64,000 nt of DNA from Roseicyclus sp. (GCA_018401965.1 JAGYJU010000013.1:62001-126000), one strand, 5' to 3'. Counted from the first letter of the stretch, positions 18,931 to 28,301 are shown. Notes: generated by a model not told the origin, from the sequence alone. Translations and numbers: made by a program.

Positions 18931-19878
18931 ATGACCGACACCCCTGCCCCCAAAAGCGCCGCAAGATCGCGCCTGGCCATGACCTGGGACAGCGACGTGG
19001 CCCATGCCTTTCGGCGCTCGCCCGTGGCGATGATCTCGACGGCCGTGACGGTTCTGTTGATCGCCTCGGCCGTGTTCGCGCCGCTGATCGCGCCCCATGA
19101 CCCGTTCAACCCCGCCACGCTGAACCTGATGAACGGTTTTACCCCGCCCGGGCAGGCCAACATGTTCACCGGCGAAAGCTTCGTGCTGGGCACCGACGAC
19201 CAGGGGCGCGACGTCTTGTCGACGATCCTCTACGGCTTGCGGATCTCGCTCTTCGTGGGCTTTGCCGCCGTGGGCTTTGCCATGGTGCTGGGCATCACGC
19301 TCGGGCTGATCGCGGGCTATGTGGGGGGCGTGGTGGAAACCGTCATCATGCGCGTGGCCGATGTGCAGCTGACCTTTCCCGCCATCCTTGTCGCGATGCT
19401 CATCTTTGGCGTGGCCAAGGGGATCACCCCGCCCGAATACCGCAACGACGTGGCGATCTGGGTCTTGATCATCGCCATCGGCCTGTCGGACTGGGTGCAG
19501 TTCGCCCGCGTGGTGCGCGGTGCGACCATGGTGGAAAAATCCAAGGAATACGTGCAGGCCGCCCGCCTGATCGGGCGGAGCCCGGCGGCGATCATGCTGC
19601 GCCATATCCTGCCCAATGTCCTGTCGCCGGTGCTGGTCATCGCCACGATTTCGCTGGCGCTTGCCATCATCGCAGAGGCGACATTGTCGTTTCTGGGCGT
19701 GGGCGCGCCACCGACCGAGCCAAGCCTTGGCACCCTGATCCGCATCGGCCAGGGCTTTTTGTTCTCGGGCGAGTGGTGGATCCTGTTCTTTCCCGCCTGC
19801 ACGTTGCTGGTCCTGGCGCTGGCCGTGAACCTGCTGGGCGATTGGCTGCGCGATGCGCTGAACCCGAGGTTGCGCTGA
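18931..19878 (+). CDS. Peptide ABC transporter permease (DppC family)
   Basis: A 315-residue second permease with an N-terminal DppC/OppC extension, the motif LGTDDQGRDVLSTILYGLRI at about residues 88-107, and the EAA loop YVQAARLIGRSPAAIMLRH. It starts 4 bases after dppB and shares one base with the ATPase gene (TGATG), which indicates translational coupling. Confidence 0.9.
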   Translation: MTDTPAPKSAARSRLAMTWDSDVAHAFRRSPVAMISTAVTVLLIASAVFAPLIAPHDPFNPATLNLMNGFTPPGQANMFTGESFVLGTDDQGRDVLSTILYGLRISLFVGFAAVGFAMVLGITLGLIAGYVGGVVETVIMRVADVQLTFPAILVAMLIFGVAKGITPPEYRNDVAIWVLIIAIGLSDWVQFARVVRGATMVEKSKEYVQAARLIGRSPAAIMLRHILPNVLSPVLVIATISLALAIIAEATLSFLGVGAPPTEPSLGTLIRIGQGFLFSGEWWILFFPACTLLVLALAVNLLGDWLRDALNPRLR

Positions 19879-21581
19879 TGGCTTTGCTTGAGATCGACAA
19901 CCTGACCGTCGAATTCCCCACCCGGCGCCAGACCTTCGTGGCCGTCAAGGATGCACACCTGACCGTCGAGGCGGGGCAGATCCACGGGCTTGTGGGCGAA
20001 AGCGGCGCGGGCAAATCCACCATCGGGGCCGCCATCATGGGCCTTTTGGACCCGCCGGGGCGGATCGCGGCGGGTGTCATCCGGTTTCAGGGAACCGAGA
20101 TTTCGGGGCTGGACGCGCAGGCGATGGCGCGGTTGCGCGGGCGCAAGATCTCGATGATCTTCCAGGATCCGCTGACCTCGCTGAACCCGCTGTTCACCGT
20201 GGGCCAACAATTGGTGGAAACCATCCAGGCCCATCTGGACCTGTCCAGGACCGAGGCCTTGGCGCGCGCCATAGACCTGATTGCGCGGGTCGGCATCCCC
20301 GATCCCGAGACCCGCGTCAACCAATACCCGCACCAGTTTTCCGGCGGCATGCGGCAGCGCGTGGTGATCGCGCTGGCGCTGTGTTCCGAGCCCGACGTGA
20401 TCATCGCGGACGAACCGACCACGGCGCTGGACGTGTCGATCCAGGCGCAGATCCTGGACCTGATCAAGGGGCTGGCGGCCGAGCGGCAGGTAGGCGTGAT
20501 CCTGATCACCCATGACATGGGCGTGATCGCGGATACCACCGATGTGGTCACGGTAATGTACCAGGGCGAAGTGGTCGAAAGCGGCCCCACCGCCCGCGTT
20601 CTGGGCCAGCCCGAACACCCCTATACCAAGTCGCTGATCGCCGCCGTGCCGCGCCCCAACATCAAGCTGCACCGCTTTCCGCTGATCAGCTACGGCGGCC
20701 GCGTCACCGGCTTTGCGATCGAGGACCTGGCGCGCAACTGGCCCGAAAGCACCGTGGCCCGCGGCACGCCCCTGGTCGAGGTCGAGGGGATCACCAAGCG
20801 CTTCGTGTCGAAACAGGCGATCCTGCCATCGCGCCGGGGCTATTTCACCGCGGTCGACGCGGCCAGTTTCCAGATCCGGCAGGGCGAGGTCTTTGGCCTG
20901 GTCGGGGAAAGCGGCTCGGGAAAATCGACCATCGCGCGGATGATCGCGGGGCTTTACCCGGTGGATGGCGGGACGGTGCGCTACCAGGGCCGCGACGTGA
21001 CCGCGACCGCGCGCGGCGTGCCCGATTGGTACCGCCGCGACATCCAGATGATTTTCCAGGACCCCTATTCGTCGCTGAACCCGAGGATGCGGGTCGATGA
21101 AATCGTGGCCGAACCCGCCCGCCACCACGGGCTCTTGGCGGGGCAGGCGCTGCGCGACCGGGTGGCGGAATTGCTCGACCGGGTGGGGCTTGGCGCCGAG
21201 GCGGGGCTGAAGTTCCCGCATGAGTTTTCAGGCGGCCAACGCCAGCGCATTTCCATCGCGCGGGCCTTGGCGACACAGCCGAAATTCCTGATCTGCGACG
21301 AGCCGACCAGCGCGCTGGACGTGTCGATCCAGGCACAGATCCTGAATATTCTCAAGGATTTGCAGGAACATCTCAATCTGACCATGCTGTTCATTTCCCA
21401 TGATCTGCCGGTGGTGCGACAGATGTGCGACCGGGTGGGCGTGATGAAGGATGGCAAGCTGGTCGAGGTGGCGGAAACCGCGACGCTGTTCGAGACGCCA
21501 GGCCATCCCTATACCCGCGATCTGCTGGCCTTGATGCCGCGGCTTGACGGGTTGTCGGACGAAGGGCTGGCCGTCGCCTGA
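19878..21581 (+). CDS. Peptide ABC transporter, dual ATPase (DppD-DppF fusion)
   Basis: A 567-residue protein that joins two complete nucleotide-binding domains. The first has Walker A GESGAGKST at about 40-48, signature FSGGMRQR and DEPTTALDVS; the second has GESGSGKST near 345, FSGGQRQRISIARAL and DEPTSALDVS. Each domain ends in the oligopeptide-type C-terminal region. In many bacteria these are two genes; the fused form (like GsiA) is common in alphaproteobacteria. It powers the DppB-DppC channel. Confidence 0.92.
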   Translation: MALLEIDNLTVEFPTRRQTFVAVKDAHLTVEAGQIHGLVGESGAGKSTIGAAIMGLLDPPGRIAAGVIRFQGTEISGLDAQAMARLRGRKISMIFQDPLTSLNPLFTVGQQLVETIQAHLDLSRTEALARAIDLIARVGIPDPETRVNQYPHQFSGGMRQRVVIALALCSEPDVIIADEPTTALDVSIQAQILDLIKGLAAERQVGVILITHDMGVIADTTDVVTVMYQGEVVESGPTARVLGQPEHPYTKSLIAAVPRPNIKLHRFPLISYGGRVTGFAIEDLARNWPESTVARGTPLVEVEGITKRFVSKQAILPSRRGYFTAVDAASFQIRQGEVFGLVGESGSGKSTIARMIAGLYPVDGGTVRYQGRDVTATARGVPDWYRRDIQMIFQDPYSSLNPRMRVDEIVAEPARHHGLLAGQALRDRVAELLDRVGLGAEAGLKFPHEFSGGQRQRISIARALATQPKFLICDEPTSALDVSIQAQILNILKDLQEHLNLTMLFISHDLPVVRQMCDRVGVMKDGKLVEVAETATLFETPGHPYTRDLLALMPRLDGLSDEGLAVA

Positions 21582-21614
21582 CGGGTTTCGCCGCGCTGTC
21601 GCGCGCCGACCCCT

Positions 21615-21720
21615 GCGAGGGGGCTGTCTGCCCCTCGCGCTCCCACGCCGTTTCAGGCGAGGGGCTGTCTGCCCCCTCGCGCTCCCCAGAGGATATTTTT
21701 GAAACGAAGAAGGCGACGGG
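21615..21720. repeat. Extragenic tandem palindromic repeat, Rhodobacterales type
   Basis: Two 30-base near-identical units (21615-21644 and 21657-21686) each contain a GAGGGG-N-GCCCCTC hairpin and end in TCGCGCTCCC. The second is followed by AGAGGATATTTTTGAAACGA, a tail that recurs outside genes in Rhodobacteraceae genomes. The units differ only by the length of their G and C runs. It lies between the peptide transporter and the AhpD-like gene; the hairpins could stabilise or end the upstream message. Confidence 0.7.
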
Positions 21721-21775
21721 CTTGCGGCGCGGCGGTGCAGGGGCCAGTCTTGGCCCAGCCAAGGGAGATGCGACC

Positions 21776-22348
21776 ATGCCACAGCCAGACCACGTGTCGA
21801 TCTACGATCTGCCCGATCCGGCGGAGCTGGACGAGGACATGCAGCGCTATTTCCAGGTCTGCCTGGACAAGCTGGGGATGGTTCCGAATGTCTTGCGCAC
21901 GTTTTCGCGCAACCAGGACAAGCTTCGGGCCTTTGCGGCCTATTACAACACGCTGATGCTGGCACCATCAGGCCTGTCCAAGCTGGAACGGGAAATGGTG
22001 GCGGTGGTTGTGTCGAGCGCGAACCGCTGTTTCTATTGCCTGGTTGCCCATGGCCAGGCGGTGCGCGCCCTGTCGGGTGATCCGCAGCTGGGCGAGATGC
22101 TGGTGATGAATTACCGCGTGGCCCCGCTGTCACCCCGCCAACGCGCGATGCTGGATTTCGCCTGGGTGCTGACCACCACGCCCTGGGGCGTCGAGGAGGC
22201 GCAGCGCCAGGCCCTGCGCGATGCGGGGCTGACCCAGGACGAAATCTTTGACCTGGCCGATGTCATCGGGTTCTTCAACATGTCGAACCGCTTTGCGATT
22301 GCCGCCGACATGATGCCAAACCCAGAGTATCACGGCATGGATCGTTGA
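21776..22348 (+). CDS. AhpD-like / carboxymuconolactone decarboxylase-family, peroxidase-related protein
   Basis: A 190-residue alpha-helical protein with the AhpD-type active site NRCFYCLVAHG (Cys85, Cys88, His92). It matches the peroxidase-related subgroup by length and by the preceding LSKLEREMVAVVVSSAN. Such proteins use the CxxC pair to reduce peroxides or alkylhydroperoxidase partners. The ATG at 21776 follows GGGAG. It stands alone, after an extragenic repeat and before a convergent gene. Confidence 0.8.
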   Translation: MPQPDHVSIYDLPDPAELDEDMQRYFQVCLDKLGMVPNVLRTFSRNQDKLRAFAAYYNTLMLAPSGLSKLEREMVAVVVSSANRCFYCLVAHGQAVRALSGDPQLGEMLVMNYRVAPLSPRQRAMLDFAWVLTTTPWGVEEAQRQALRDAGLTQDEIFDLADVIGFFNMSNRFAIAADMMPNPEYHGMDR

Positions 22349-22388
22349 TTTTTATCAGTATCTTAATGCAAGAAGTTCAAGTATCACA

Positions 22389-24001
22389 TTAATTCGCCAA
22401 GGCCCGTGCAGCCCCCAGCGTGCCCGGCCCCACCAGACCGTCGATCGCCCCGAGGTACAGGCCCCGCTCCTGCAGGATCAGTTGAAACTCGATCGCGGCC
22501 TGGCGGTCCCAGGCGGGGGGCGCGGGCCGCCGGCGGCACGCAGATCCGCCACCTCGACCGCGCCGGTTTCCAGCGCCGCGACATAGCCGAGCGCGGCGGC
22601 AACCGGATCGCGGGGCGCGCCGATGCCCTGTTCGCGCAGATAGGCCAGCGCGGCAATGGCAGGCGGATGGCCCGCGGCGGCGGCAACCCGCGTCCAGCGC
22701 AGGCGCGAGGCTGGGTTCGCAGGCACACCATCCGCCCCATCGCCATAGAGCCGCGCCAGCGTCAGCGCCGCATCCATGTTGCCGCCTCGCGCGGCCGCGG
22801 CCAGAAGCGGCACGGCGGCGCGGGGATCGGGGATGCCCAGCGCGGGATCGGCCCCGCCCGGGATACCGTCACCGGTCAGGTAGGCCTGGCCAAGATTGAG
22901 CTGGGCGAAATGATAGCCCTCGTCGGCGGCGGCCCGGAACAGGCGGATCATTTCGGCGCTGTCGCGCGGCACGCCGCGACCCAGCCGATACATGAAGGCC
23001 AGCGTCGCCATGCCGGCGGGATCGCCCAGATCGGTCGCGGCCCGGTAGGCCGCAACGGCCCGGTCGACATCGGCACGCAGCCCGCCGATGCCGAAATTGT
23101 GGTAATCGCCCAAACGGGTCTGGGCCGCACCGACCCCGGCGGCGGCGGCACGGTCATAGAGCGCGCGGGCCTCGGCATGCTGACCGCGCGCCTGTGCCAC
23201 GGTCGCCATGTGGAACAGCGGGCCGCCCGCGTCCGGGGCCAGCGCCACCGCCTCCTGGCAGGCGGCAAGGCCCGCGCGGAGACGGTCGAAACTGGCGGCC
23301 TGGGCAGCGGCGCTGACCGGAACCTCGGCGGTGGCGGGCCCGACCGTTTCCATGCAGGCGGCACTCGCGGCCTCGGCGGCGGCGCGGGCTGCGCGCGCGG
23401 CCTCGCGTTCGGCGGCAAGCCGGGCGATCTCGGCGGCAATGACCGCACGGCGCGCGTCGAGTTCGGCCTGGGCGCGGGCCTCGGCCTCGGCCTGGGCGGC
23501 GCGACCGGCCTCGGCGGCGGCAGCGGCTTCGGCCGCAAGGCGCGCGGCCTCGCGCTCGGCGGCCAGACGGGCGATCTCGGCGGCAATGATCGCGCGGCGC
23601 GCGTCGAGTTCGGCCTGGGCGCGGGCCTCGGCCTCGGCCTGGGCGGCGCGACCGGCCTCGGCGGCGGCGGCGGCTTCGGCGGCAAGGCGCGCGGCCTCGC
23701 GCTCGGCGGCCAGACGGGCGATCTCGGCGGCGACAACCGCGCGGCGGGCCTCGGCCTGCGCCTCTGCTTCGGCCATGGCGGCGGCCTGCGCGGCGGCAGC
23801 CTCTGCCGCGACGGCGGCGGGATCGCGGGCGGGCGGCATCGCGCTGGCAGGGGCCGCGGGCGTGCCTGTCACAGCCGGTGCGGCCAAACCATCAGCCGGT
23901 GCAGTCACAGTCTGGGCCGACACCGGCAGGCTCGGCAACAGGGCCAGCGCGCAGATCAGGCAAAACGGGCGGGCAAAACGGGGCGTCGACAAAAACGGCA
24001 C
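22389..24001 (-). CDS. Exported Ala-rich coiled-coil protein with Sel1 repeats and a peptidoglycan-binding-like C terminus (one frame break)
   Basis: The first frame gives a signal peptide, then an alanine/glutamate-rich heptad region built of 49-residue repeats (about residues 70-210), then Sel1-like repeats such as AQTRLGDYHNFGIGG, GMATLAFMYRLGRGVPRDSAEMI and AQLNLGQAYLTGDGIP. It runs out of frame at a run of six C (22515-22520, plus-strand G) and ends at 22478. If one C is added, the frame continues as DRQAAIEFQLILQERGLYLG and GPGTLGAARALAN to a stop at 22389, which looks like a peptidoglycan-binding repeat. The full product would be about 537 residues, periplasmic. No enzymatic role is visible. 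Confidence 0.7.
23424..23717 (-). repeat. Tandem 147-bp repeat inside the Sel1 protein gene
   Basis: Two full 147-base units begin at 23424 and 23571 (plus-strand landmark GCGATCTCGGCGGC), and a third partial unit starts at 23718. Each encodes 49 residues with the pattern AEIARLAAEREAARLAAEAA and QAEAEARAQAELDARR, predicted to form a long coiled coil. Near-identity at DNA level indicates recent duplication. Confidence 0.85.
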
Positions 24002-24244
24002 GGGCAGATTATCCTTGAACCAAAGCGGGTTGAAGACCAGGGGCCATGGCAGAGGTTAGCCCGGCCCGACCCGGCCTGTCGAGCATCCATTGCACCGGGC
24101 GCGGGCAGAAACCACTGGCGTTGCGCGCCCCGCTGGTGCAGGGTTTGCGCGCTGAAAACGCAGGGAAAACCGACGGAGCATGCCCTGACACATCCCAGTC
24201 CCACGACCCAAGACGCACCATGTGCCGGAACAGATGCAGGGCGC

Positions 24245-25654
24245 GTGCTCGTGGCCGATCTGGATGGCACCTTGTTGCGGTCGGACATGTTGCATGAAAG
24301 TTTCTGGGACAGTGTCGCGCGCGATCCGCGCGCCCTGCCCGCATCCCTCGTGGCATTGCGGCAGGGCAAGCCCGCGCTCAAGGCCTGCCTCGCGGGGCGC
24401 GCCCGGGTGCAGCCCGCCACCCTGCCCTATGACGCGCGGGTCATCGCGCGGTTGCAGGACTGGCGCGCGGGCGGCGGGCGCACGGCGCTGGTCACGGCCA
24501 CCGATGCGCGGCTGGCGCGCGCCATCGGCGATCATCTGGGCCTCTTCGACGAGGTGCACGGGACCAGGCCGGGGCATAATCTGAAAGGCGCCGCCAAGGC
24601 GCGGTTCCTTGTGGATCGCTATGGCGCGGGCGGGTTCGATTACATGGGCGACAGCGCCGCCGATCTGCCGGTCTGGGCGCAGGCACATGGCGCGATCAGC
24701 GTGAATGCCACCCCGGCCACCCGCGCGCAGCTCGACCGCCAAAGCGGCGGCATGGCCGAACACCTGTTGCCGGGCCAAGGCAAGCGCGCCGCGACCTGGC
24801 GCGCGCTGCGGCCGCATCAATGGGTCAAGAACGTGCTGGTCTTCGTGCCGATGATCGCGGACCTGGCCTTTGACCTTGCCACGCTGTTGGCGGCAATGCT
24901 GGCCTTTGTGGCGCTGAGCCTGGCGGCCTCGGCGGGCTATGTGCTCAACGATCTGCTGGACCTGGCCGATGACCGCAGCCATCCGCGCAAGCGCCATCGC
25001 CCCTTTGCCAGCGGCGCCCTGTCGGCGGCGACGGGCACATGGATGTTCCCGGCGCTGCTTGTGGCGGGGCTGGCCGTGGCGGCGCTGGTCGGGCCGCTGT
25101 TGCTGGCGGTGGTGGCGCTGTATTTCGTGGCGACCATGGCCTATTCGATCAAGCTCAAGCGGCACACGATGATCGACATCTGCATGTTGGCCACGCTGTT
25201 CACGCTGCGCATCGTGGCGGGGGGCGTGGCGATCGGGGTGCCCCTGTCGGTCTGGCTTTTGGCGGTGTCGATGTTCTTGTTCTTTGCGCTGGCGGCGGTC
25301 AAGCGGCTGGCCGAATTGACCGATCTGCAAGCGGCGGGGCGTTCGGTGACGCGGCGTGGCTACCGGGTGGAGGATCGCAGCGTGCTGAGCCAGATGGCGG
25401 TGTCCTCGGGCTATCTCGCGGTGCTGGTGCTGGCGCTCTATATCGACGAGCCGGTGGTGCAGGAAAAATTCGGCGCGCCCTGGATGCTCTGGGCGGTCTG
25501 CCCCTTGTTGATCTTCTGGATCAGCCGGATGGTCATGGTGGCCGCGCGCGGCGAAATGCACGATGACCCGCTGATCTGGGCGCTGGAAACCCGGACAAGC
25601 CGCAAGGTCATGATGGTGATCGCGGTCTTCATCGTGCTGGCGGTGGTGGTGTGA
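24245..25654 (+). CDS. UbiA-family polyprenyl-phosphate phosphoribosyltransferase with N-terminal HAD phosphatase domain
   Basis: About 469 residues. The N-terminal 200 residues are a HAD-type phosphatase (VADLDGTLLRSD with the catalytic aspartates, later GDSAADLPVW). Residues 200-469 are a UbiA prenyltransferase with LRPHQWVKNVLVF, the Mg-binding NDLLDLADDRSHPRKRHRPF and eight membrane segments. The UbiA half matches decaprenyl-phosphate phosphoribosyl synthase (mycobacterial Rv3806c type); the HAD half could dephosphorylate the 5'-phosphate product, which would supply the separate phosphatase step. The GTG at 24245 is a tentative start, since no ATG lies in frame nearby. The next gene overlaps by 4 bases. 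Confidence 0.82.
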   Translation: MLVADLDGTLLRSDMLHESFWDSVARDPRALPASLVALRQGKPALKACLAGRARVQPATLPYDARVIARLQDWRAGGGRTALVTATDARLARAIGDHLGLFDEVHGTRPGHNLKGAAKARFLVDRYGAGGFDYMGDSAADLPVWAQAHGAISVNATPATRAQLDRQSGGMAEHLLPGQGKRAATWRALRPHQWVKNVLVFVPMIADLAFDLATLLAAMLAFVALSLAASAGYVLNDLLDLADDRSHPRKRHRPFASGALSAATGTWMFPALLVAGLAVAALVGPLLLAVVALYFVATMAYSIKLKRHTMIDICMLATLFTLRIVAGGVAIGVPLSVWLLAVSMFLFFALAAVKRLAELTDLQAAGRSVTRRGYRVEDRSVLSQMAVSSGYLAVLVLALYIDEPVVQEKFGAPWMLWAVCPLLIFWISRMVMVAARGEMHDDPLIWALETRTSRKVMMVIAVFIVLAVVV

Positions 25655-26097
25655 CCCTGCGGGCGGGGCGGCCACGGGGGGCGCGGCTGGCGCTGCGTTA
25701 TGCCGGGTTTGCGGCGCTTGCGGTGCTGGCCAACCTGGGCGCGCAGCGCGCGGTGCTGGCCCTGGGCGATGCGTCGCAGCCGGGGCTGTTTGTCGCCGCG
25801 ATGGCGGTGGGCACGGGTGTGGGGCTGGTGGTGAAATACATCCTCGACAAGCGCTGGATCTTTTACGACACGACAAGGGGCGCGCGGGCGCAGGGCGCGC
25901 AATTCGCGCTCTACACCGCCATGGGGCTGGTCACGACCGCGATCTTCTGGGTCACCGAAACCGCGTTCTGGATGATCTGGGGCACCCATGCGGCCCGCGA
26001 AACCGGCGCGGTTATGGGGCTGGCCGTGGGCTATGTCACCAAGTACCTGCTGGATCGGCGCTATGTGTTCCGCACCGCCGCCGGAGGCGCGCCATGA
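25651..26097 (+). CDS. GtrA-like membrane protein
   Basis: A 148-residue protein with four membrane segments and the GtrA-type pattern GVGLVVKYILDKRWIF, repeated near the end as VTKYLLDRRYVF. GtrA-like proteins assist polyprenyl-linked sugars across the membrane or recruit arabinosyltransferases (Rv3789 in mycobacteria). It begins at GTG overlapping the UbiA stop by 4 bases and overlaps the next gene by 4 bases, so all are translated together. Confidence 0.8.
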   Translation: MTLRAGRPRGARLALRYAGFAALAVLANLGAQRAVLALGDASQPGLFVAAMAVGTGVGLVVKYILDKRWIFYDTTRGARAQGAQFALYTAMGLVTTAIFWVTETAFWMIWGTHAARETGAVMGLAVGYVTKYLLDRRYVFRTAAGGAP

Positions 26098-27413
26098 CCC
26101 GGCTTTCGGGATGGGGGCGGTTTTCGCCGCGGAACGCGCGGCTGGCGCGGGTGCGCGATGCATCCGACCTGGGCAAGGCGCTTGGCGCGGGCCCGGTGAT
26201 CGCGCGCGGCAACGGGCGGGCCTATGGCGACAGCGCGATCAGCCCCGGCCTGACGCTCGATCTGCGCGGCATGGACAGGATGCTGGCTTTCGACGCGCAA
26301 ACCGGGGTTCTGGTGGCCGAGGCGGGCGTTTTGCTGGCCGATATCATCGATTGTTTCCTGCCGCGCGGCTGGTTCCCGTTCGTGACGCCCGGCACCAAGT
26401 TCGTGACCCTGGGCGGGGCCATCGCCGCCGATGTGCATGGCAAGAACCACCACATCGACGGCAGCTTTGGCGCTTTTGTCGATTGGATCGAGGTGATGGG
26501 GGCCGATGGCACCATCACCCGCGCCCTGCCCGGCAGCGACCTGTTTGACTGGACGCTGGGCGGCATGGGGCTGACCGGGGTGATCTTGCGCGCACAGATC
26601 CGTCTGCGCCCGGTGGAAACGGCCTGGATCCTGCAGGATATGCGCGCCACCCAGACATTGGCCGCCACCATCGACATGATGGATGCGACGCTGGATGCGC
26701 CCTATTCGGTGGCCTGGCTGGATTGCGTGACCACGGGGGCGATGATGGGCCGGGGGCTGGTGATGCTGGGCCGGCACGCGGGGGTGGACGACCTGCCGCG
26801 CGCACAACGCCGCCACCCCTTTGCCACGCCCCGCAAGCGCCAGCTGCGCCTGCCCCTTGATCTGCCGGCCGCAGCGCTCAACGGTGTCACCCGGCGGGCC
26901 TTCAACGCCGCCTATTACTGGAACGGGCGGCGCAAACCGGGGCCGCGCCTGGTGGATTGGGACAGCTATTTCTACCCGCTGGACGCGATCCTCGACTGGA
27001 ACCGGGGCTATGGGCGGGCGGGCTTCGTCCAATTCCAATGTGCCCTGCCGCAAGACCGGGCCAAGGCGGGGATGGCGGCGCTTTTGGCCTGTATCGCGGC
27101 ATCGGGCGAGGCATCGGTCCTGTCGGTGCTCAAACGCTTCGGTCCGCAAACCGGGCGGTTTTCCTTTCCGATGCCGGGCTATACGCTGGCCCTTGATTTT
27201 CCCGCCAATGACCGGAGCCTGAAGTTGATGGATCATCTCGATGCGATCACGCTGGACCACGGGGGGCGGTTCTACCTGGCCAAGGATGCGCGCATGCCGC
27301 GTGCCGTGCTGGACGCATCGGACCCCCGCGTGGCCGATTTCCGCGCGATGCGCGCGACCACGGGGGCGGCTGGGGTCTTTGTGTCCGATCAATCCGAAAG
27401 GTTGGGGCTATGA
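26094..27413 (+). CDS. dprE1: DprE1-like decaprenylphosphoryl-ribose 2-oxidase (FAD oxidoreductase)
   Basis: A 439-residue FAD-linked oxidase. It starts LSGWGRFSPRNARL and has the FAD-binding motif RGNGRAYGDSAISPG (about residues 40-54), then GGAIAADVHGKNHHIDGSFG and the substrate-domain D-arabinono-lactone oxidase fold, ending DARMPRAVLDASDPRVADFR. In mycobacteria DprE1 oxidises the 2'-hydroxyl of polyprenylphosphoryl-ribose; the keto product is reduced by DprE2 to the arabinose form. The adjacent UbiA, GtrA and SDR genes support this assignment. Confidence 0.85.
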   Translation: MTRLSGWGRFSPRNARLARVRDASDLGKALGAGPVIARGNGRAYGDSAISPGLTLDLRGMDRMLAFDAQTGVLVAEAGVLLADIIDCFLPRGWFPFVTPGTKFVTLGGAIAADVHGKNHHIDGSFGAFVDWIEVMGADGTITRALPGSDLFDWTLGGMGLTGVILRAQIRLRPVETAWILQDMRATQTLAATIDMMDATLDAPYSVAWLDCVTTGAMMGRGLVMLGRHAGVDDLPRAQRRHPFATPRKRQLRLPLDLPAAALNGVTRRAFNAAYYWNGRRKPGPRLVDWDSYFYPLDAILDWNRGYGRAGFVQFQCALPQDRAKAGMAALLACIAASGEASVLSVLKRFGPQTGRFSFPMPGYTLALDFPANDRSLKLMDHLDAITLDHGGRFYLAKDARMPRAVLDASDPRVADFRAMRATTGAAGVFVSDQSERLGL

Positions 27414-28144
27414 CCGGTCCGGTTCTGATCCTGGGGGCGGCCTCCGATATCGCGCGGGCGGTGGCGCGGGCCTTTGCGGCCAAGGGCCATGCGATCCAGC
27501 TTGCCGCGCGTGACGCGGTCAGCTTGGCGGATGACAAGGCGGATCTCGAAACCCGCTACGGGGTCGCGGTCAGCCTGCACCGGGTCGATGCGCTGGACCT
27601 GACCAGCCACGCGGGGTTCGTCGCGGGCCTGCCCGCCCTGCCCGAAATCGTGGTCTGCGCCATCGGGCTGATGGGCGACCAGGATGAAAACGCCGCCGAC
27701 ATGGCGCGCGCCACCGTGATCCTGCGCAGCAATTTCGAAGGCCCGGCCAGCCTGCTCGGCCATCTTGCCAACGCGATGGAGGCGCGCGGGTCAGGCACAT
27801 TGGTCGGCATCAGTTCGGTCGCGGGCGACCGGGGGCGCGCCTCCAACTATATCTACGGCAGCGCCAAGGCGGGCTTTACCGCCTATCTGTCGGGCCTGCG
27901 CAACCGGCTGGCGCGCAAGGGCGTGCATGTCGTCACGGTCTTGCCGGGCTTCGTGGCGACCAAGATGACCGAAGGCCTGGATTTGCCCAAGCCGCTGCTG
28001 GCGCAGCCACCCGAGGTGGCGCGCGCCATCGTCGCTGCGGTCGAGAAAGGCCGCAACATCATCTATGTGCGCCCGACCTGGCGGCTGATCATGGCGATCA
28101 TCAAGGCCATTCCCGAGCCGCTGTTCAAGAAAACCTCGATCTGA
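27410..28144 (+). CDS. dprE2: DprE2-like decaprenylphosphoryl-2-keto-ribose reductase (SDR)
   Basis: A 244-residue short-chain dehydrogenase with an N-terminal NAD(P)-binding LILGAASDIARAVARAFA and the catalytic YIYGSAKAGF (Tyr-x-x-x-Lys) at about residues 146-155. Its start overlaps the dprE1 stop by 4 bases. With DprE1 it would epimerise ribose to arabinose on a polyprenyl phosphate carrier. The pairing is well known from actinobacteria and from the noeCHOP-type Nod-factor arabinosylation genes of Azorhizobium. Confidence 0.85.
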   Translation: MTGPVLILGAASDIARAVARAFAAKGHAIQLAARDAVSLADDKADLETRYGVAVSLHRVDALDLTSHAGFVAGLPALPEIVVCAIGLMGDQDENAADMARATVILRSNFEGPASLLGHLANAMEARGSGTLVGISSVAGDRGRASNYIYGSAKAGFTAYLSGLRNRLARKGVHVVTVLPGFVATKMTEGLDLPKPLLAQPPEVARAIVAAVEKGRNIIYVRPTWRLIMAIIKAIPEPLFKKTSI

Positions 28145-28301
28145 TGCGCGGCCGGGGCCATGCCCCCCGGCCCGCCCAGCCACGCCGTTTTCCGCGCAAG
28201 CATCTGCAATTTGCGCGATTTTCCGCCGGGGCACCGGCCGATGGCCCGCAGCTTGCACGCGCATTATTGAGAAATTCACGTTTTGGGCTTAGGCGAAGGC
28301 T

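Noticed and set aside
19317-21221. A 634-codon minus-strand frame opposite the dpp permease and ATPase
   Set aside because: Antisense shadow. The plus strand carries full ABC motifs.
23424-23865. CRISPR-like periodic repeat
   Set aside because: The repeats are directly adjacent with no spacers, and are coding. No cas genes are present.
22406-24244. Upstream extension of the UbiA frame by about 600 codons
   Set aside because: It lies opposite the Ala-rich Sel1 gene and consists of Gly/Arg/Leu repeats, an artefact of the 147-bp repeat. The UbiA-HAD homology begins at about 24245.
28150-28172. Hairpin after dprE2 as a terminator
   Set aside because: The 8-bp stem GGCCGGGG/CCCCGGCC is real, but no T tract follows and such GC stems are common here; too weak to call.
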